Positions 52,350 through 60,051 are shown, counted from the stretch's first letter. The stretch is DNA of 64,000 bases from Prochlorococcus marinus XMU1412 (GCF_017696315.1 NZ_JAAORJ010000001.1:269526-333525), one strand, 5' to 3'. The notes: a model not told the origin generated them from the letters alone. Program-made: numbers and translations.

Positions 52350-52367
52350 ATAGTATATACGTACTAT
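52350..52367. promoter_or_regulatory. Inverted half-sites between DUF3104 and a microprotein gene
   Basis: ATAGTA-TATACG-TACTAT, an inverted repeat 13 bp upstream of the minus-strand gene at 52337 and 68 bp upstream of the plus-strand frame at 52435. Possible operator for one or both; chance is also possible in such AT-rich DNA. Confidence 0.3.
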
Positions 52368-52434
52368 AGTAAGTTGTTGGTTTTGTTGCTGAAATTTGAA
52401 TTATTTAGCAAACTAGGGGTAATTCAAAAATAAA

Positions 52435-52527
52435 ATGGAATCAACTGAAATTGCTATATTTTCAACGTTATTGGGGTTAATCCTAGCTTTAACTGACGCT
52501 TATATAGAAAGAAATATTCCTGGGTAA
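52435..52527 (+). CDS. 30-residue single-helix protein
   Basis: Frame starting MESTEIAIFSTLLGLILALT and ending AYIERNIPG. A hydrophobic helix of ~16 residues is bounded by acidic start and charged end, like many small photosystem and cytochrome subunits, but it does not match any I know. The ribosome site is weak. Reported as a probable microprotein. Confidence 0.5.
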   Translation: MESTEIAIFSTLLGLILALTDAYIERNIPG

Positions 52528-52544
52528 TATTTCCAATTGATTTT

Positions 52545-52676
52545 TTAAATTAAATAAGATTTAAGCTGGTCTAATATGTCGGCACGGTTGGAAACTAATT
52601 TTGTAAAAACTAAATATATCAACCCTCCCATTGCGAGCCTTCCGTTAATTTTTTCTAACTGCTTTAGTTTTCTCAA
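52545..52676 (-). CDS. High-light-inducible protein-like (single-helix chlorophyll-binding) gene with TTG start
   Basis: 43-residue frame found by reading the gap on the minus strand. It contains EKINGRLAMGG, an exact fit to the HLIP/LHC signature ExxNGRxAMxG, in which the glutamate and asparagine bind chlorophyll. A hydrophobic segment (GLIYLVFTKLV) and a polar tail follow. The only upstream start is a TTG at 52676, with AAGGG about 6 bases before it and an in-frame stop just upstream. HLIPs protect the photosystems under strong light and are numerous in high-light Prochlorococcus. The short helix is a little unusual. Confidence 0.65.
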   Translation of the reverse strand: MRKLKQLEKINGRLAMGGLIYLVFTKLVSNRADILDQLKSYLI

Positions 52677-52786
52677 AAATTACCCTTGCTGTTAAATAAA
52701 ATTTAAAGGGTATAGAAAATAAAAAAGTATTGATTACTTCAAAATTAAAAAATTTATAGAAATATTATTTCAAACACGAATTAAAT

Positions 52787-52924
52787 TTAAAGCCAAGCTT
52801 CTTTCATCTCAAGATAAAGTCTCTCGCTCTCAGCAGAATTGATTTTGCTGTCTGAATAGGATTGTTGCTGTTGCTGTTGCTGCTGCTGAGTTGAGTTAGT
52901 ATTAGAATTTTGGACTTCGCTCAT
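52787..52924 (-). CDS. 45-residue protein with a glutamine run
   Basis: Frame MSEVQNSNTNST, then nine consecutive glutamines (mixed CAG/CAA codons), then SYSDSKINSAESERLYLEMK, ending EAWL. The middle is low-complexity; the end looks like a short helix. The ATG and stop are clear but no family is recognised. The Gln run is unusual in a streamlined genome. Confidence 0.6.
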   Translation of the reverse strand: MSEVQNSNTNSTQQQQQQQQQSYSDSKINSAESERLYLEMKEAWL

Positions 52925-53040
52925 TAGAAGGGCTTTATAATTGTGTTTATTCTCTCATATTTAGAGCTTTTTTTGTCAACTTAAATTCTTAAATTTTTTT
53001 TAAATTTTCTACGTTTTTAATTTTCCTGTTTTGAGTGAAT

Positions 53041-53142
53041 TTATTTCGCTACTGTAGTTTTGGTATAAAGGAATTTAACTTCCCAATATACAATTCCTAG
53101 GAAGATAGCACTTGCAATAATAATTTCCGAAATGGCTAGCAT
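53041..53142 (-). CDS. 33-residue single-helix protein
   Basis: Frame MLAISEIIIASAIFLGIVYW followed by EVKFLYTKTTVAK. One transmembrane helix with a basic C-terminal tail. No family recognised. It lies in the same small-gene neighbourhood as PTOX and the HLIP-like gene. Confidence 0.5.
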   Translation of the reverse strand: MLAISEIIIASAIFLGIVYWEVKFLYTKTTVAK

Positions 53143-53288
53143 TTTATTCTTCAATACTAATTTAATTTTGGTATCAATTTACACGGAATGCAATAGGTAC
53201 TAATTACATTTTAGATTTTAAAAAATCTTATTTAATAAAATAACGCGTCGAAATAATATAAAATTTTAAATTAGATACATATTTTTCC

Positions 53289-53723
53289 GTGGGAAATTTC
53301 ATAAATTCAACAACTCTTATACCTTTAATACCTTTTGTAACCTCTTTATTTATTCTTATTTTATTGGCAAGTTTTAACAGAACACTTAATAGGTTAACAA
53401 AACCAGTTACTGCACTGGTTGCATTATCTTTATTAAGTTCTGCTTTTATAAGCTCATTTGATTATTTTAAGAAAATAGAAGAAGAATTGGTTTTATCTGA
53501 ATTTCTCAAATTTTTTGAAGAAAAAAATTTAGTTATACATCTCAATTTAGTAAATGAAAAAATTATAATTTTTTTCTCATTGATAATGATATTAATTATT
53601 GGAATATCTTTTTATAAATTGCCTAGAAAAAAAGGTTATGTCTCATTAATGATTAGCCTAGGATTAATTTCTTCATCGGCGATGCTCTCAATATTGCTAA
53701 TAGATTTCTCAGCACTGATCTAA
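53289..53723 (+). CDS. NdhF-like N-terminal fragment, 144-residue membrane protein
   Basis: GTG-start protein with three or four hydrophobic segments. The first part, LIPLIPFVTSLFILILLASF with NRTLNRLTKPVTALVALSLL after it, resembles the start of NdhF/NuoL-type NDH-1 subunits, but the protein stops before the proton-channel helices. So it is either a relict of a longer gene or a separate short subunit; this is a resemblance by eye. Its stop overlaps the stop of the convergent PTOX gene by 4 bases. Confidence 0.6.
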   Translation: MGNFINSTTLIPLIPFVTSLFILILLASFNRTLNRLTKPVTALVALSLLSSAFISSFDYFKKIEEELVLSEFLKFFEEKNLVIHLNLVNEKIIIFFSLIMILIIGISFYKLPRKKGYVSLMISLGLISSSAMLSILLIDFSALI

Positions 53724-54238
53724 ACTGTTGTAAGCATTGACAAAGCTTGGTTAAGTTCTTGGACATGATTTAATTCATCTTGAGCAATTTCTTTTATTTT
53801 TTGATCATTTGGATTATCTATTAAATATTTGGAATAAGTTTCAAATGCATGTTCTTCGATTTTTATGTTGACATCATAAGCATTAGCTGGAGAGAGGAAA
53901 TAATAAAAAACCATGATCCAGTAATAAACAAGCACAAGGTGTCTCGCAAAAAATCTATCGATCCAGAACCTATCACCTCCTCTTTTCTCCATTTCTTTAA
54001 GATGCTCAGTTTCGTTAATAGCTTGATAAAAATGTTCTTTCATTAAAATCATCGTTTTCTCATTTCTAATTCCTAGGGATTCTTTAAAATGAAGAACTGA
54101 AAGAAATGCAAAATAAGGTGATCTAGCTATAACTTCTAAAACCCAAAATCTTTGCAAAGATCTACCAGAGTATATTAAGTCTAATAAGTTAACTGTACTA
54201 TTCAAAATCAAAGAATTTAATTTCTTCATAAATTTCAT
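53720..54238 (-). CDS. ptox: Plastoquinol terminal oxidase (alternative oxidase family)
   Basis: 172-residue di-iron membrane-bound oxidase that passes electrons from plastoquinol to oxygen. All carboxylate and histidine ligands expected for the family are present: Glu35 in WVLEVIARSPY, Glu76-x-x-His79 in AINETEHLKEME, Glu129 in IEEHAFETY, and Glu155-x-x-His158 in DELNHV. A hydrophobic region at residues ~100-116 is the membrane-attachment part. It is a water-water safety valve under excess light and is known from high-light Prochlorococcus and related cyanobacteria. It converges on the NdhF-like fragment. Confidence 0.92.
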   Translation of the reverse strand: MKFMKKLNSLILNSTVNLLDLIYSGRSLQRFWVLEVIARSPYFAFLSVLHFKESLGIRNEKTMILMKEHFYQAINETEHLKEMEKRGGDRFWIDRFFARHLVLVYYWIMVFYYFLSPANAYDVNIKIEEHAFETYSKYLIDNPNDQKIKEIAQDELNHVQELNQALSMLTTV

Positions 54239-54383
54239 TTTCTTTAAGTATAATTACTCAGCCGCTATAGGGCTATAATATATTGAGGTAATTAACCAAA
54301 AATTAATATTTATAATCTAAAAGTTGTTACTAACATTGAAATATTTTTTTTTCATGCATTAATTGGGTAGATAAAAATTTTAT

Positions 54384-54524
54384 ATGACAACTACTGAAAA
54401 AATTGCAAATGCCAAAAAGAGGATTGATGAATTAGAAAGACTTATAAAATATTGGAATGATTCAGACCATGATGAGGCAAAAATAGTAAATTTTACAAGG
54501 AAAATTGAAAATAAAGTTGCTTAG
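54384..54524 (+). CDS. 46-residue charged protein, unknown
   Basis: Frame MTTTEKIANAKKRIDELERL then IKYWNDSD and a lysine-rich end. Predicted to be a soluble helix with coiled-coil character. The start is 18 bases after an in-frame-free AT-rich stretch and the ribosome site is weak. Not recognised. Confidence 0.5.
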   Translation: MTTTEKIANAKKRIDELERLIKYWNDSDHDEAKIVNFTRKIENKVA

Positions 54525-54670
54525 ATTGGGATTATTAAGGCTGATTAACTTTATCTACTTAAAGTGATTTAATATCTTTGAGGTTTCGAAGATTGTTTAA
54601 TTTATAAATAGAGCAATTAAACCTATTCTCAAAAACAGTAAGGAAGAAATAATCTAAAAGAAAAATCTAT

Positions 54671-54784
54671 ATGAAAACCTTTTCAAAAAAATATTTGATG
54701 CCGATTAAATTTATACCATGGCTTTTTTGGGTATTTATATCTTTTATGAGTATATATTTGTGTAAGATAGCCTGGGTAAATTGA
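54671..54784 (+). CDS. 37-residue small membrane protein
   Basis: Frame MKTFSKKYLMPIKFIPWLFW then VFISFMSIYLCKIAWVN: a basic start and one or one-and-a-half hydrophobic helices. No family is recognised; codon use is as in neighbours, so it may be real. Confidence 0.4.
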   Translation: MKTFSKKYLMPIKFIPWLFWVFISFMSIYLCKIAWVN

Positions 54785-54797
54785 ATAATTAATGCAT

Positions 54798-55106
54798 CTA
54801 GCTTCTCCTTAGCCAACCAGGAGCACCGCCAAACCAATCCGATATATCATCTTCATTTGGGTTGAAATGATTTTCTTTATCTAGTCCATCTATCCCAAAT
54901 GATTGTAAGAGATTATCAATCCCCCCATCATTTTTTGTACCATTCCTTCTATAGCTGTTAGCTTTTTTTAGCCAAAGAGAAATTGTCGAATTATGGTGCG
55001 CAAATTTCTCAACATATATCCTTTCTTCTAATGTAATTGATTTATCTTGAGCAATTCTTTTAATTATTCCTTGTATCTTTAGTCTTTTTGCATTACTAAG
55101 AAGCAT
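54798..55106 (-). CDS. 102-residue conserved-looking protein, unknown
   Basis: Mostly helical, charged protein. Its C-terminus DISDWFGGAPGWLRRS has a strongly non-random Trp/Gly/Arg motif, and the N-terminal part (AKRLKIQGIIKRIAQDKSIT) may bind nucleic acid, as basic residues dominate. Not recognised. Confidence 0.6.
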   Translation of the reverse strand: MLLSNAKRLKIQGIIKRIAQDKSITLEERIYVEKFAHHNSTISLWLKKANSYRRNGTKNDGGIDNLLQSFGIDGLDKENHFNPNEDDISDWFGGAPGWLRRS

Positions 55107-55406
55107 TTTTGATCAATTCATTATTCTTTTTATAGGGAGGATTACTAAATAAATCTTGTCAATGTTAATTTCAACAAATTAACTATTTTAAGAGGTTTTT
55201 AAGCAAGAAAAATCTTAAGACACTAAAAAAAGGGATCAATAAGTTACTTATGATACTTTTATTCATTTATCCAGCTTATGATTTCTGCAAATTAGATAAA
55301 AAAAATCAATCCATTTTCAAAGGAACTTCAAAATTAAGATAAGTCGATAAAGTTGTTGCGTAATAGTAAATCTGTACTAGTATTAGTACAGATTTACTAT
55401 TAAGAT
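55107..55406. other. 300-bp spacer with a perfect inverted repeat
   Basis: A 30-codon plus-strand frame (55250-55342, MILLFIYPAYDFC...) is possible but has weak support. The main feature is the inverted repeat at 55361-55402. The rest is AT-rich with no other recognisable element. Confidence 0.5.
55361..55402. repeat. Perfect 19-bp inverted repeat before a small gene
   Basis: TAATAGTAAATCTGTACTA (55361-55379), loop GTAT, and its exact reverse complement (55384-55402). The right arm ends 4 bp before the ATG at 55407. A transcript would fold into a strong hairpin over the ribosome-binding region; as DNA it could be an operator. Its centre carries TGTA-N10-TACA, which resembles the NtcA site TGTA-N8-TACA but has two extra bases. 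Confidence 0.85.
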
Positions 55407-55613
55407 ATGAAAGTGATTTCATCTTCTCCTTATGCCCCTTTTAATTCAAAAGAGTGGAATTCTCTAATAAGCAAAAATGTAAAGTTTGAAAATACTCCAA
55501 TAAAGATTCAAAAAAAAATTTATAGAACTTTTACTCTAAAAAAGATTGAAAAAGATAAACTTTTACAAGAGAAGAATGAACTGCATCAACAAATGCAACT
55601 TGTATTCGGATAG
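55407..55613 (+). CDS. 68-residue protein downstream of the inverted repeat
   Basis: Starts MKVISSSPYAPFNSKEWNSL. A lysine-rich, probably helical second half (KIEKDKLLQEKNELHQQMQL) looks like a short coiled coil. No membrane helix, no cysteine. The family is not recognised. The hairpin 4 bp upstream probably controls it. Confidence 0.6.
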   Translation: MKVISSSPYAPFNSKEWNSLISKNVKFENTPIKIQKKIYRTFTLKKIEKDKLLQEKNELHQQMQLVFG

Positions 55614-55703
55614 AAAAATATTAACTAACAATCTTTTTATTGAATATTATTTTACGAGATCCGATTTTTTGTTAGATTAGTAGAAATACAAGAAGGATTT
55701 AAT

Positions 55704-55994
55704 TTGGCTGTAGATCGAGAACTTTTAAAAGAAGTTACCCAAGAACTTTGGAATACCGTAAAAAAACTAAGACCTGAAATAGATCGGCAAACTCGACTTC
55801 AATTAGTTTTAAAGGCCTTATTAACTATTGGAGATTTACCAGATCAAATGCAAGCTGCCATGGTAGTAGGTGTTTGCGCAGAAATGGATAAAAGTGATGT
55901 TGAAAATGTTGAAACTAATTCACAAACTAAAGATTCAAGCGGAGTTGATACTTCTACAGGCAGAAAAGTAGTTAGAAGAAGTTCAGCTAAATAA
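55704..55994 (+). CDS. 96-residue protein, unknown
   Basis: TTG start with a good AAGGA ribosome site about 9 bases upstream. N-terminal helical region (ELLKEVTQELWNTVKKLRPE), then a hydrophobic-helical middle QLVLKALLTIGDLPDQMQAA and MVVGVCAEMDK, and a Ser/Thr/Lys-rich tail ending RRSSAK. It looks like a soluble regulatory or structural protein; not recognised. Confidence 0.65.
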   Translation: MAVDRELLKEVTQELWNTVKKLRPEIDRQTRLQLVLKALLTIGDLPDQMQAAMVVGVCAEMDKSDVENVETNSQTKDSSGVDTSTGRKVVRRSSAK

Positions 55995-56005
55995 ACCTTA
56001 AACGA

Positions 56006-56209
56006 TCATTCTTTAATTTTCTTTGATTCGTTTTTATTAAGTCTATTGAATAAGTAATATGAAATTACAATTAAGAGAGGAACGAATATTGAGTGTAAAG
56101 TCATCATTAATTCTGTTTGACCCATTCCTATAAGATTTGACTCGCTTGGAAGTTGTTCTGACCAAGTGCCAACTAAATGCCAGGCTTGAGGAATTGATAA
56201 GAAAAACAT
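56006..56209 (-). CDS. 67-residue small membrane protein
   Basis: Starts MFFLSIPQAWHLVGTWSEQL; C-terminal hydrophobic helix (MTLHSIFVPLLIVISYYLFN) followed by a basic tail. It is 118 bp downstream of the CrtISO-like gene on the same strand. The Trp-rich N-terminal part is not recognised. Confidence 0.55.
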   Translation of the reverse strand: MFFLSIPQAWHLVGTWSEQLPSESNLIGMGQTELMMTLHSIFVPLLIVISYYLFNRLNKNESKKIKE

Positions 56210-56326
56210 ATAAGAGCTATAAGTTAAGTTTATGTTCAGATAAAGATTATCATTATTGAACGTTTTTGCTTTCTTTATTCTTATTTCTTAACTAAGTATT
56301 TGCAGAGTTATAAAAAAGAACTTGAT

Positions 56327-57856
56327 TCATAAATTTATTTTCTTAAGAAGAGTTTTAAATTCTTTTTTACCAATAATTTTTTCAGCTGCATACGCACCAC
56401 TTGCTGAAACAGCAGGAATTCCAATACCTGGAAATGTACTTGCACCGCAAGTAAACAAATTTTTCACTGGAGTTTTGCAGCCTGGGAAAAGACCTGTTGC
56501 TGCAGATAATGCAGGGCCGTAACTACCGCAATAGGTATTGGTGAATTTTTTATGAGTGATTGGGGTTCCTAGCATCTTTAAATCAATCCTTTCATCTATG
56601 TCAGGGATGAATTTTCGCACTGCATTAAGGAATATTGAACATCTTTCTTCTTTCAAATTTCTATAGATTAATTCCTTTGGGTTTAGGTTTTCCCAAATTT
56701 CCCAAGGTTCATTTGCGGGAGTATATCCATGAAGAACATGTTTTCCTTTAGGGGCCATATTTTTATCTAAAACAGATGGGATTGAAAAAACAGCTATATT
56801 TCTTTCTGCGGTTATACCTTTTCCCCACTCATCAACATGTATCGCATGTATTGGCAAATCTTCAAGGCCATCAGCATCAAAACCTAGATGTATATGAAGG
56901 AAAGAATCACATTTATTAGGGTTCAAAACTTTTGTATTCCATTTTTTTGAAATTTCATTTGGAATTAACTTCTTTAAATTCCAAACATCAGTATTAGTGA
57001 CAACAGATTCGCAACTATAACTAGAACCATTATTAAGAGTTACACCTGTCGCTAAATTTTTATTGAAGTTAATTGACTTTACTCTCGAAGAGAGAATTAA
57101 TTCTCCTCCATTTTTTTTAAATCCATTAATTAAGGCTTTTACGATAGATTCACTACCTCCTTTAGGGTATTCAAGGTATGAATTTGGTTCAAACCATTCG
57201 TTAAATAAAGTAGCCATCGCAGCTGTATTTGTATCATGCATTGACATACCACTTATTAAAAAGCTTAATAAATCAACCCAATTTCTGAGAAAAGGATCTT
57301 CTAGATGATTATTTACTAAATTCCCAAAACCCTTATTAATTTTTGCTATTTGATTGATATTAGGTAAAAATCTTGAGGTTAAGTTTATTAGATCTAAGAA
57401 ATTTATTGATTCGGGAGAAAATGAGAGTAAAGGTATCTCATTTATTACTTGGCTAAGAGGTTTTATTTCGGAAATAAATGATTCCCATTCTTTAACAGAA
57501 TTCTCACCCCTTAAAGTTTTAATTGTTTGTTTAAAAGGTTCTTCTCCCACATCAAGATTAAAATTGCCTTCAGGGACAATTACTTGCCAACCTTTGTATT
57601 GAAATAGCTCAACTTCTTCATCAATTAATTTAAGAATTTGCCCTAAGGGATTAGTTGTCGGCCATTTACCTATTCCACTCCACAATGAAGGACCTGATTC
57701 GAAAGTGTAACCTTTTCTTTTGAAACTATGAGCAACACCTCCTGGTTGGGAATGTGCTTCACATATAAGTACAGTTTTGCCTGATAAAGCCAGAATTGAA
57801 CCGCAACATAATCCACCAATTCCACTTCCGACTATTACAACATCGTACTTTTTCAT
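56327..57856 (-). CDS. CrtISO/CrtI-like FAD-dependent oxidoreductase
   Basis: 509-residue flavoprotein. The dinucleotide-binding motif VVIVGSGIGGLCCGSILALS is followed by LICEAHSQPGGVAHSFKRKG. The C-terminal part has TNTYCGSYGPALSAATGLFP and LFTCGASTFPGIGIPAVSAS, which match the FAD-binding end of carotene isomerases and desaturases. It probably acts on carotenoids, though related proteins include other amine or retinol-type oxidoreductases. A 36-codon gene stands 39 bp upstream on the same strand. Confidence 0.83.
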   Translation of the reverse strand: MKKYDVVIVGSGIGGLCCGSILALSGKTVLICEAHSQPGGVAHSFKRKGYTFESGPSLWSGIGKWPTTNPLGQILKLIDEEVELFQYKGWQVIVPEGNFNLDVGEEPFKQTIKTLRGENSVKEWESFISEIKPLSQVINEIPLLSFSPESINFLDLINLTSRFLPNINQIAKINKGFGNLVNNHLEDPFLRNWVDLLSFLISGMSMHDTNTAAMATLFNEWFEPNSYLEYPKGGSESIVKALINGFKKNGGELILSSRVKSINFNKNLATGVTLNNGSSYSCESVVTNTDVWNLKKLIPNEISKKWNTKVLNPNKCDSFLHIHLGFDADGLEDLPIHAIHVDEWGKGITAERNIAVFSIPSVLDKNMAPKGKHVLHGYTPANEPWEIWENLNPKELIYRNLKEERCSIFLNAVRKFIPDIDERIDLKMLGTPITHKKFTNTYCGSYGPALSAATGLFPGCKTPVKNLFTCGASTFPGIGIPAVSASGAYAAEKIIGKKEFKTLLKKINL

Positions 57857-57895
57857 TAAATATTTGCTTTACTCTTCTTGTAAAACTAATGCGTT

Positions 57896-58006
57896 TTAGA
57901 CAAATGTATTAGTAGAGGTTGTAATACTTAGAACAACGGCAAGGAAAAATATGTAAGGGACAGCTTTTAGAGGAATGTATCCTTGGCTTTTAGAAATGAA
58001 GTCCAT
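57896..58006 (-). CDS. 36-residue single-helix protein upstream of the CrtISO-like gene
   Basis: Frame MDFISKSQGYIPLKAVPYIF, then LAVVLSITTSTNTFV. A soluble amphipathic start and one C-terminal transmembrane helix. It is 39 bp upstream of the flavoprotein gene and probably co-transcribed with it. It is not an HLIP: the ExxNGR motif is missing. Confidence 0.5.
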   Translation of the reverse strand: MDFISKSQGYIPLKAVPYIFFLAVVLSITTSTNTFV

Positions 58007-58179
58007 TAATTTAGTTACTTTATGTAAATATATTAACGAGATCTTGTTCCTTATGTGTGCCAAAAAATTATTTTTTTAGAAATATATTGAAACAAAGAAA
58101 TCTTTTTGAGGTGATCTTTTTGGTTTTGAACATTTTTTATGAAGTTATCTTAGTATTTAATTCTTAAGAAAAATCTATT

Positions 58180-58665
58180 ATGAAAGACTTACCTGATATC
58201 AAGGAGATAAAAATATTAGAAAAAAATTCTCAAAAAAATGGAAGCGGAATAGCATATGAGGAATTGTTAGGAATATGGAAGTTTAAGTATGTATGGGGAA
58301 AGGAGTTAGATGGAATTAAGAATGTACCCAGTTCGATTCTACAAGTATTGTCTGCAAGACTCGAATTAAAAAGTAAAAATAAAGAGGATCAAATAAATTA
58401 TGAAATAAAAAATTCAATTAATTTTGGATTATTAAACATTACCTTTTTAGGCAGCGCAGAATTAAAAGGGCTTAGACCTTTATTGGTTTTTTATTTTAAA
58501 GAATTGAAAATTAGTATTAGTAATTTTCCTATATTTAATAATGAATTAAAAAAACCTGAAGAAAAAAAAATGCCTTTTTTCTCACTTGTAGGAATTAGCA
58601 CTAAAGATAATTGGTTATGTGCTCGAGGCAGGGGTGGAGGGCTTGCAATATGGGTTAGGTCTTAA
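58180..58665 (+). CDS. 161-residue protein, possibly fibrillin/PAP-like
   Basis: A mainly beta-strand protein from its alternating hydrophobic pattern. EELLGIWKFKYVWGKELDG is reminiscent of the start of plastid lipid-associated (fibrillin/PAP) proteins, and the end WLCARGRGGGLAIWVR is distinctive. If correct, it would bind lipids in thylakoids. The family match is a guess; no signal peptide. Confidence 0.6.
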   Translation: MKDLPDIKEIKILEKNSQKNGSGIAYEELLGIWKFKYVWGKELDGIKNVPSSILQVLSARLELKSKNKEDQINYEIKNSINFGLLNITFLGSAELKGLRPLLVFYFKELKISISNFPIFNNELKKPEEKKMPFFSLVGISTKDNWLCARGRGGGLAIWVRS

Positions 58666-58666
58666 A

Positions 58667-58882
58667 TTAGTGGTATTCCCCTGGATGATCTACCTTCCTT
58701 ACAGTAACTTTATCGACTTTTTGTCCATTAAATCTTAAGAGATCATCTCCTGAAAAGTCATATCCCAAGCGTTGACCTATTAGGGCTACATCATCCGCTG
58801 TAGAGGATGTAGTAACCTGCTTTTTTAAGTCTTCATCAGATTGCATCTTAATTAAAAATTTTCTTATTTCAGAAAAACTCAT
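58667..58882 (-). CDS. Nif11-domain protein
   Basis: 71-residue protein starting MSFSEIRKFLIKMQSDEDLK, followed by TADDVALIGQRLGYDFSGDD, the Nif11 pattern. Nif11 domains serve as leaders of lanthipeptide precursors (prochlorosins) in low-light Prochlorococcus. Here the tail (DKVTVRKVDHPGEYH) has no cysteine and no usual core, and no modifying enzyme was seen. It is probably a stand-alone Nif11 protein of unknown use. Convergent, 1 bp from the upstream gene's end. Confidence 0.8.
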   Translation of the reverse strand: MSFSEIRKFLIKMQSDEDLKKQVTTSSTADDVALIGQRLGYDFSGDDLLRFNGQKVDKVTVRKVDHPGEYH

Positions 58883-58973
58883 TACTAGAACTTGATTAAT
58901 TGATGTTAAAAAAATTTATAAAATCTTTTTCTTAGTAAGAACAAGATAAATAGATAATCATTATACTATTTTT

Positions 58974-59291
58974 ATGACTTACCTATTCCTCTACGTAGTT
59001 GGCATAATTTTAATATGGTGGACATATCGTGTTGGTTGGCTTGAGGCGCTCAAAACAGTAGTTAAAGTTATAGTTCCCTCAGCGCTTATTATTTTATTTA
59101 ACATTAAAGCCGGAAGATTACTTTTTAAAAGTCCTTTAGTCGGTTTATTAAGCGCTTTGCCTACTTCAATTTTTATTTTTAGAGGTTCATTGCCTTTAGT
59201 TAGTTATATAAATAACTGGATTGAAAATAAAATAAATAATTATGATGATTCGGAAGTTATAGATACTGATTCCGTGCCTTTAGATGATTAA
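58974..59291 (+). CDS. 105-residue membrane protein, unknown
   Basis: Starts MTYLFLYVVGIILIWWTYRV; three hydrophobic segments (~3-20, ~28-42, ~52-75) and an acidic C-terminus (YDDSEVIDTDSVPLDD). The topology is consistent with an inner-membrane protein. Not recognised. It converges on the next gene, 6 bp away. Confidence 0.6.
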   Translation: MTYLFLYVVGIILIWWTYRVGWLEALKTVVKVIVPSALIILFNIKAGRLLFKSPLVGLLSALPTSIFIFRGSLPLVSYINNWIENKINNYDDSEVIDTDSVPLDD

Positions 59292-59297
59292 TTTAAT

Positions 59298-59690
59298 TTA
59301 ATCAAATCCAAGAAATAATTCTTTGTGTACAACAAGAACATCAAATAGAGTTGTCCCATGAATAGGACTTAATGGAATCTTGTCTATATTCAATGCTTCT
59401 GCGCAAATTAAATGAGCATCCCATTTTGTATCGTGATCACTTATTTCAATTGACCACTCAATTACTTTTTGGAAATGATCTGGCATCTCCGAACCAATTT
59501 TTCTGCAAATTTGACATAGAACTGACAAAAGAGGAGGTTTTGATGGCCTTTTTAAATCTTTAATAAGACTAGGTTGTGTAAAAACACTTGTATAGCGGAT
59601 GTAGTCTATTAATTCATATTCTTCTTTAGTAAGAGCTGCTTTATCTAATGCTCTTTCAAATTCTTCTACGGGGGTTATGGGCCTATCCAA
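59298..59690 (-). CDS. 130-residue protein, unknown, co-transcribed with tatA
   Basis: Soluble, helical protein beginning MDRPITPVEEFERALDKAAL. It has CQICRKIG with a CxxC-like pair and a Trp-containing segment KWDAHLICAEALN. It looks conserved in cyanobacteria by composition, but I cannot name it. It is 4 bp downstream of tatA on the same strand. Confidence 0.6.
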   Translation of the reverse strand: MDRPITPVEEFERALDKAALTKEEYELIDYIRYTSVFTQPSLIKDLKRPSKPPLLSVLCQICRKIGSEMPDHFQKVIEWSIEISDHDTKWDAHLICAEALNIDKIPLSPIHGTTLFDVLVVHKELFLGFD

Positions 59691-59694
59691 GATA

Positions 59695-59961
59695 TTAGTT
59701 GTTGCTGTTTTCTGAATCTATTTTTTCTTGATTAATTTCATTTTTTTGATTGCTTTCTATAGATTTAGGAGATTCATCTTTATCTTCTTCGTTCATAACT
59801 TGATCGATTTCATTTTGAAATTCATTCGACGCTTTTTTAAGACTTTTCAAAGTTTTACCAAGCTGTTTTCCTAATTCAGGAAGCTTTTTTGGACCAAAAA
59901 TTAAAAGAGCTAAGATTAGTATTACAGTAACTTCAGGCAAACCTACACCAAAAATATTCAT
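59695..59961 (-). CDS. tatA: Sec-independent translocase subunit TatA
   Basis: 88-residue protein with the N-terminal transmembrane helix (VGLPEVTVILILALLIFG) and the diagnostic FGPKKLPELGKQLGKTLKSL amphipathic region, then an acidic, charged tail. TatA forms the pore that exports folded proteins across the cytoplasmic and thylakoid membranes. The TatA and TatB forms are hard to tell apart; TatA is preferred. Confidence 0.93.
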   Translation of the reverse strand: MNIFGVGLPEVTVILILALLIFGPKKLPELGKQLGKTLKSLKKASNEFQNEIDQVMNEEDKDESPKSIESNQKNEINQEKIDSENSNN

Positions 59962-60051
59962 AACTGATAACTATTTAACTAATTAGGAAATCTACTATTA
60001 AATATAGTCAAATCATGTGAAAATTTCATTCTCGGAAAAGCTTTATTAATA

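Noticed and set aside
54540-54670. Short hydrophobic minus-strand frame (LLFLRIGLIALFIN)
   Set aside because: No usual start codon and no ribosome site; too short to support.
55361-55402. Inverted repeat as a rho-independent terminator
   Set aside because: The stem is AT-rich with no T-run after either arm, and it lies immediately before a start codon.
58667-58882. Nif11 gene as a lanthipeptide precursor
   Set aside because: The tail has no cysteine and the window has no lanthionine synthetase.
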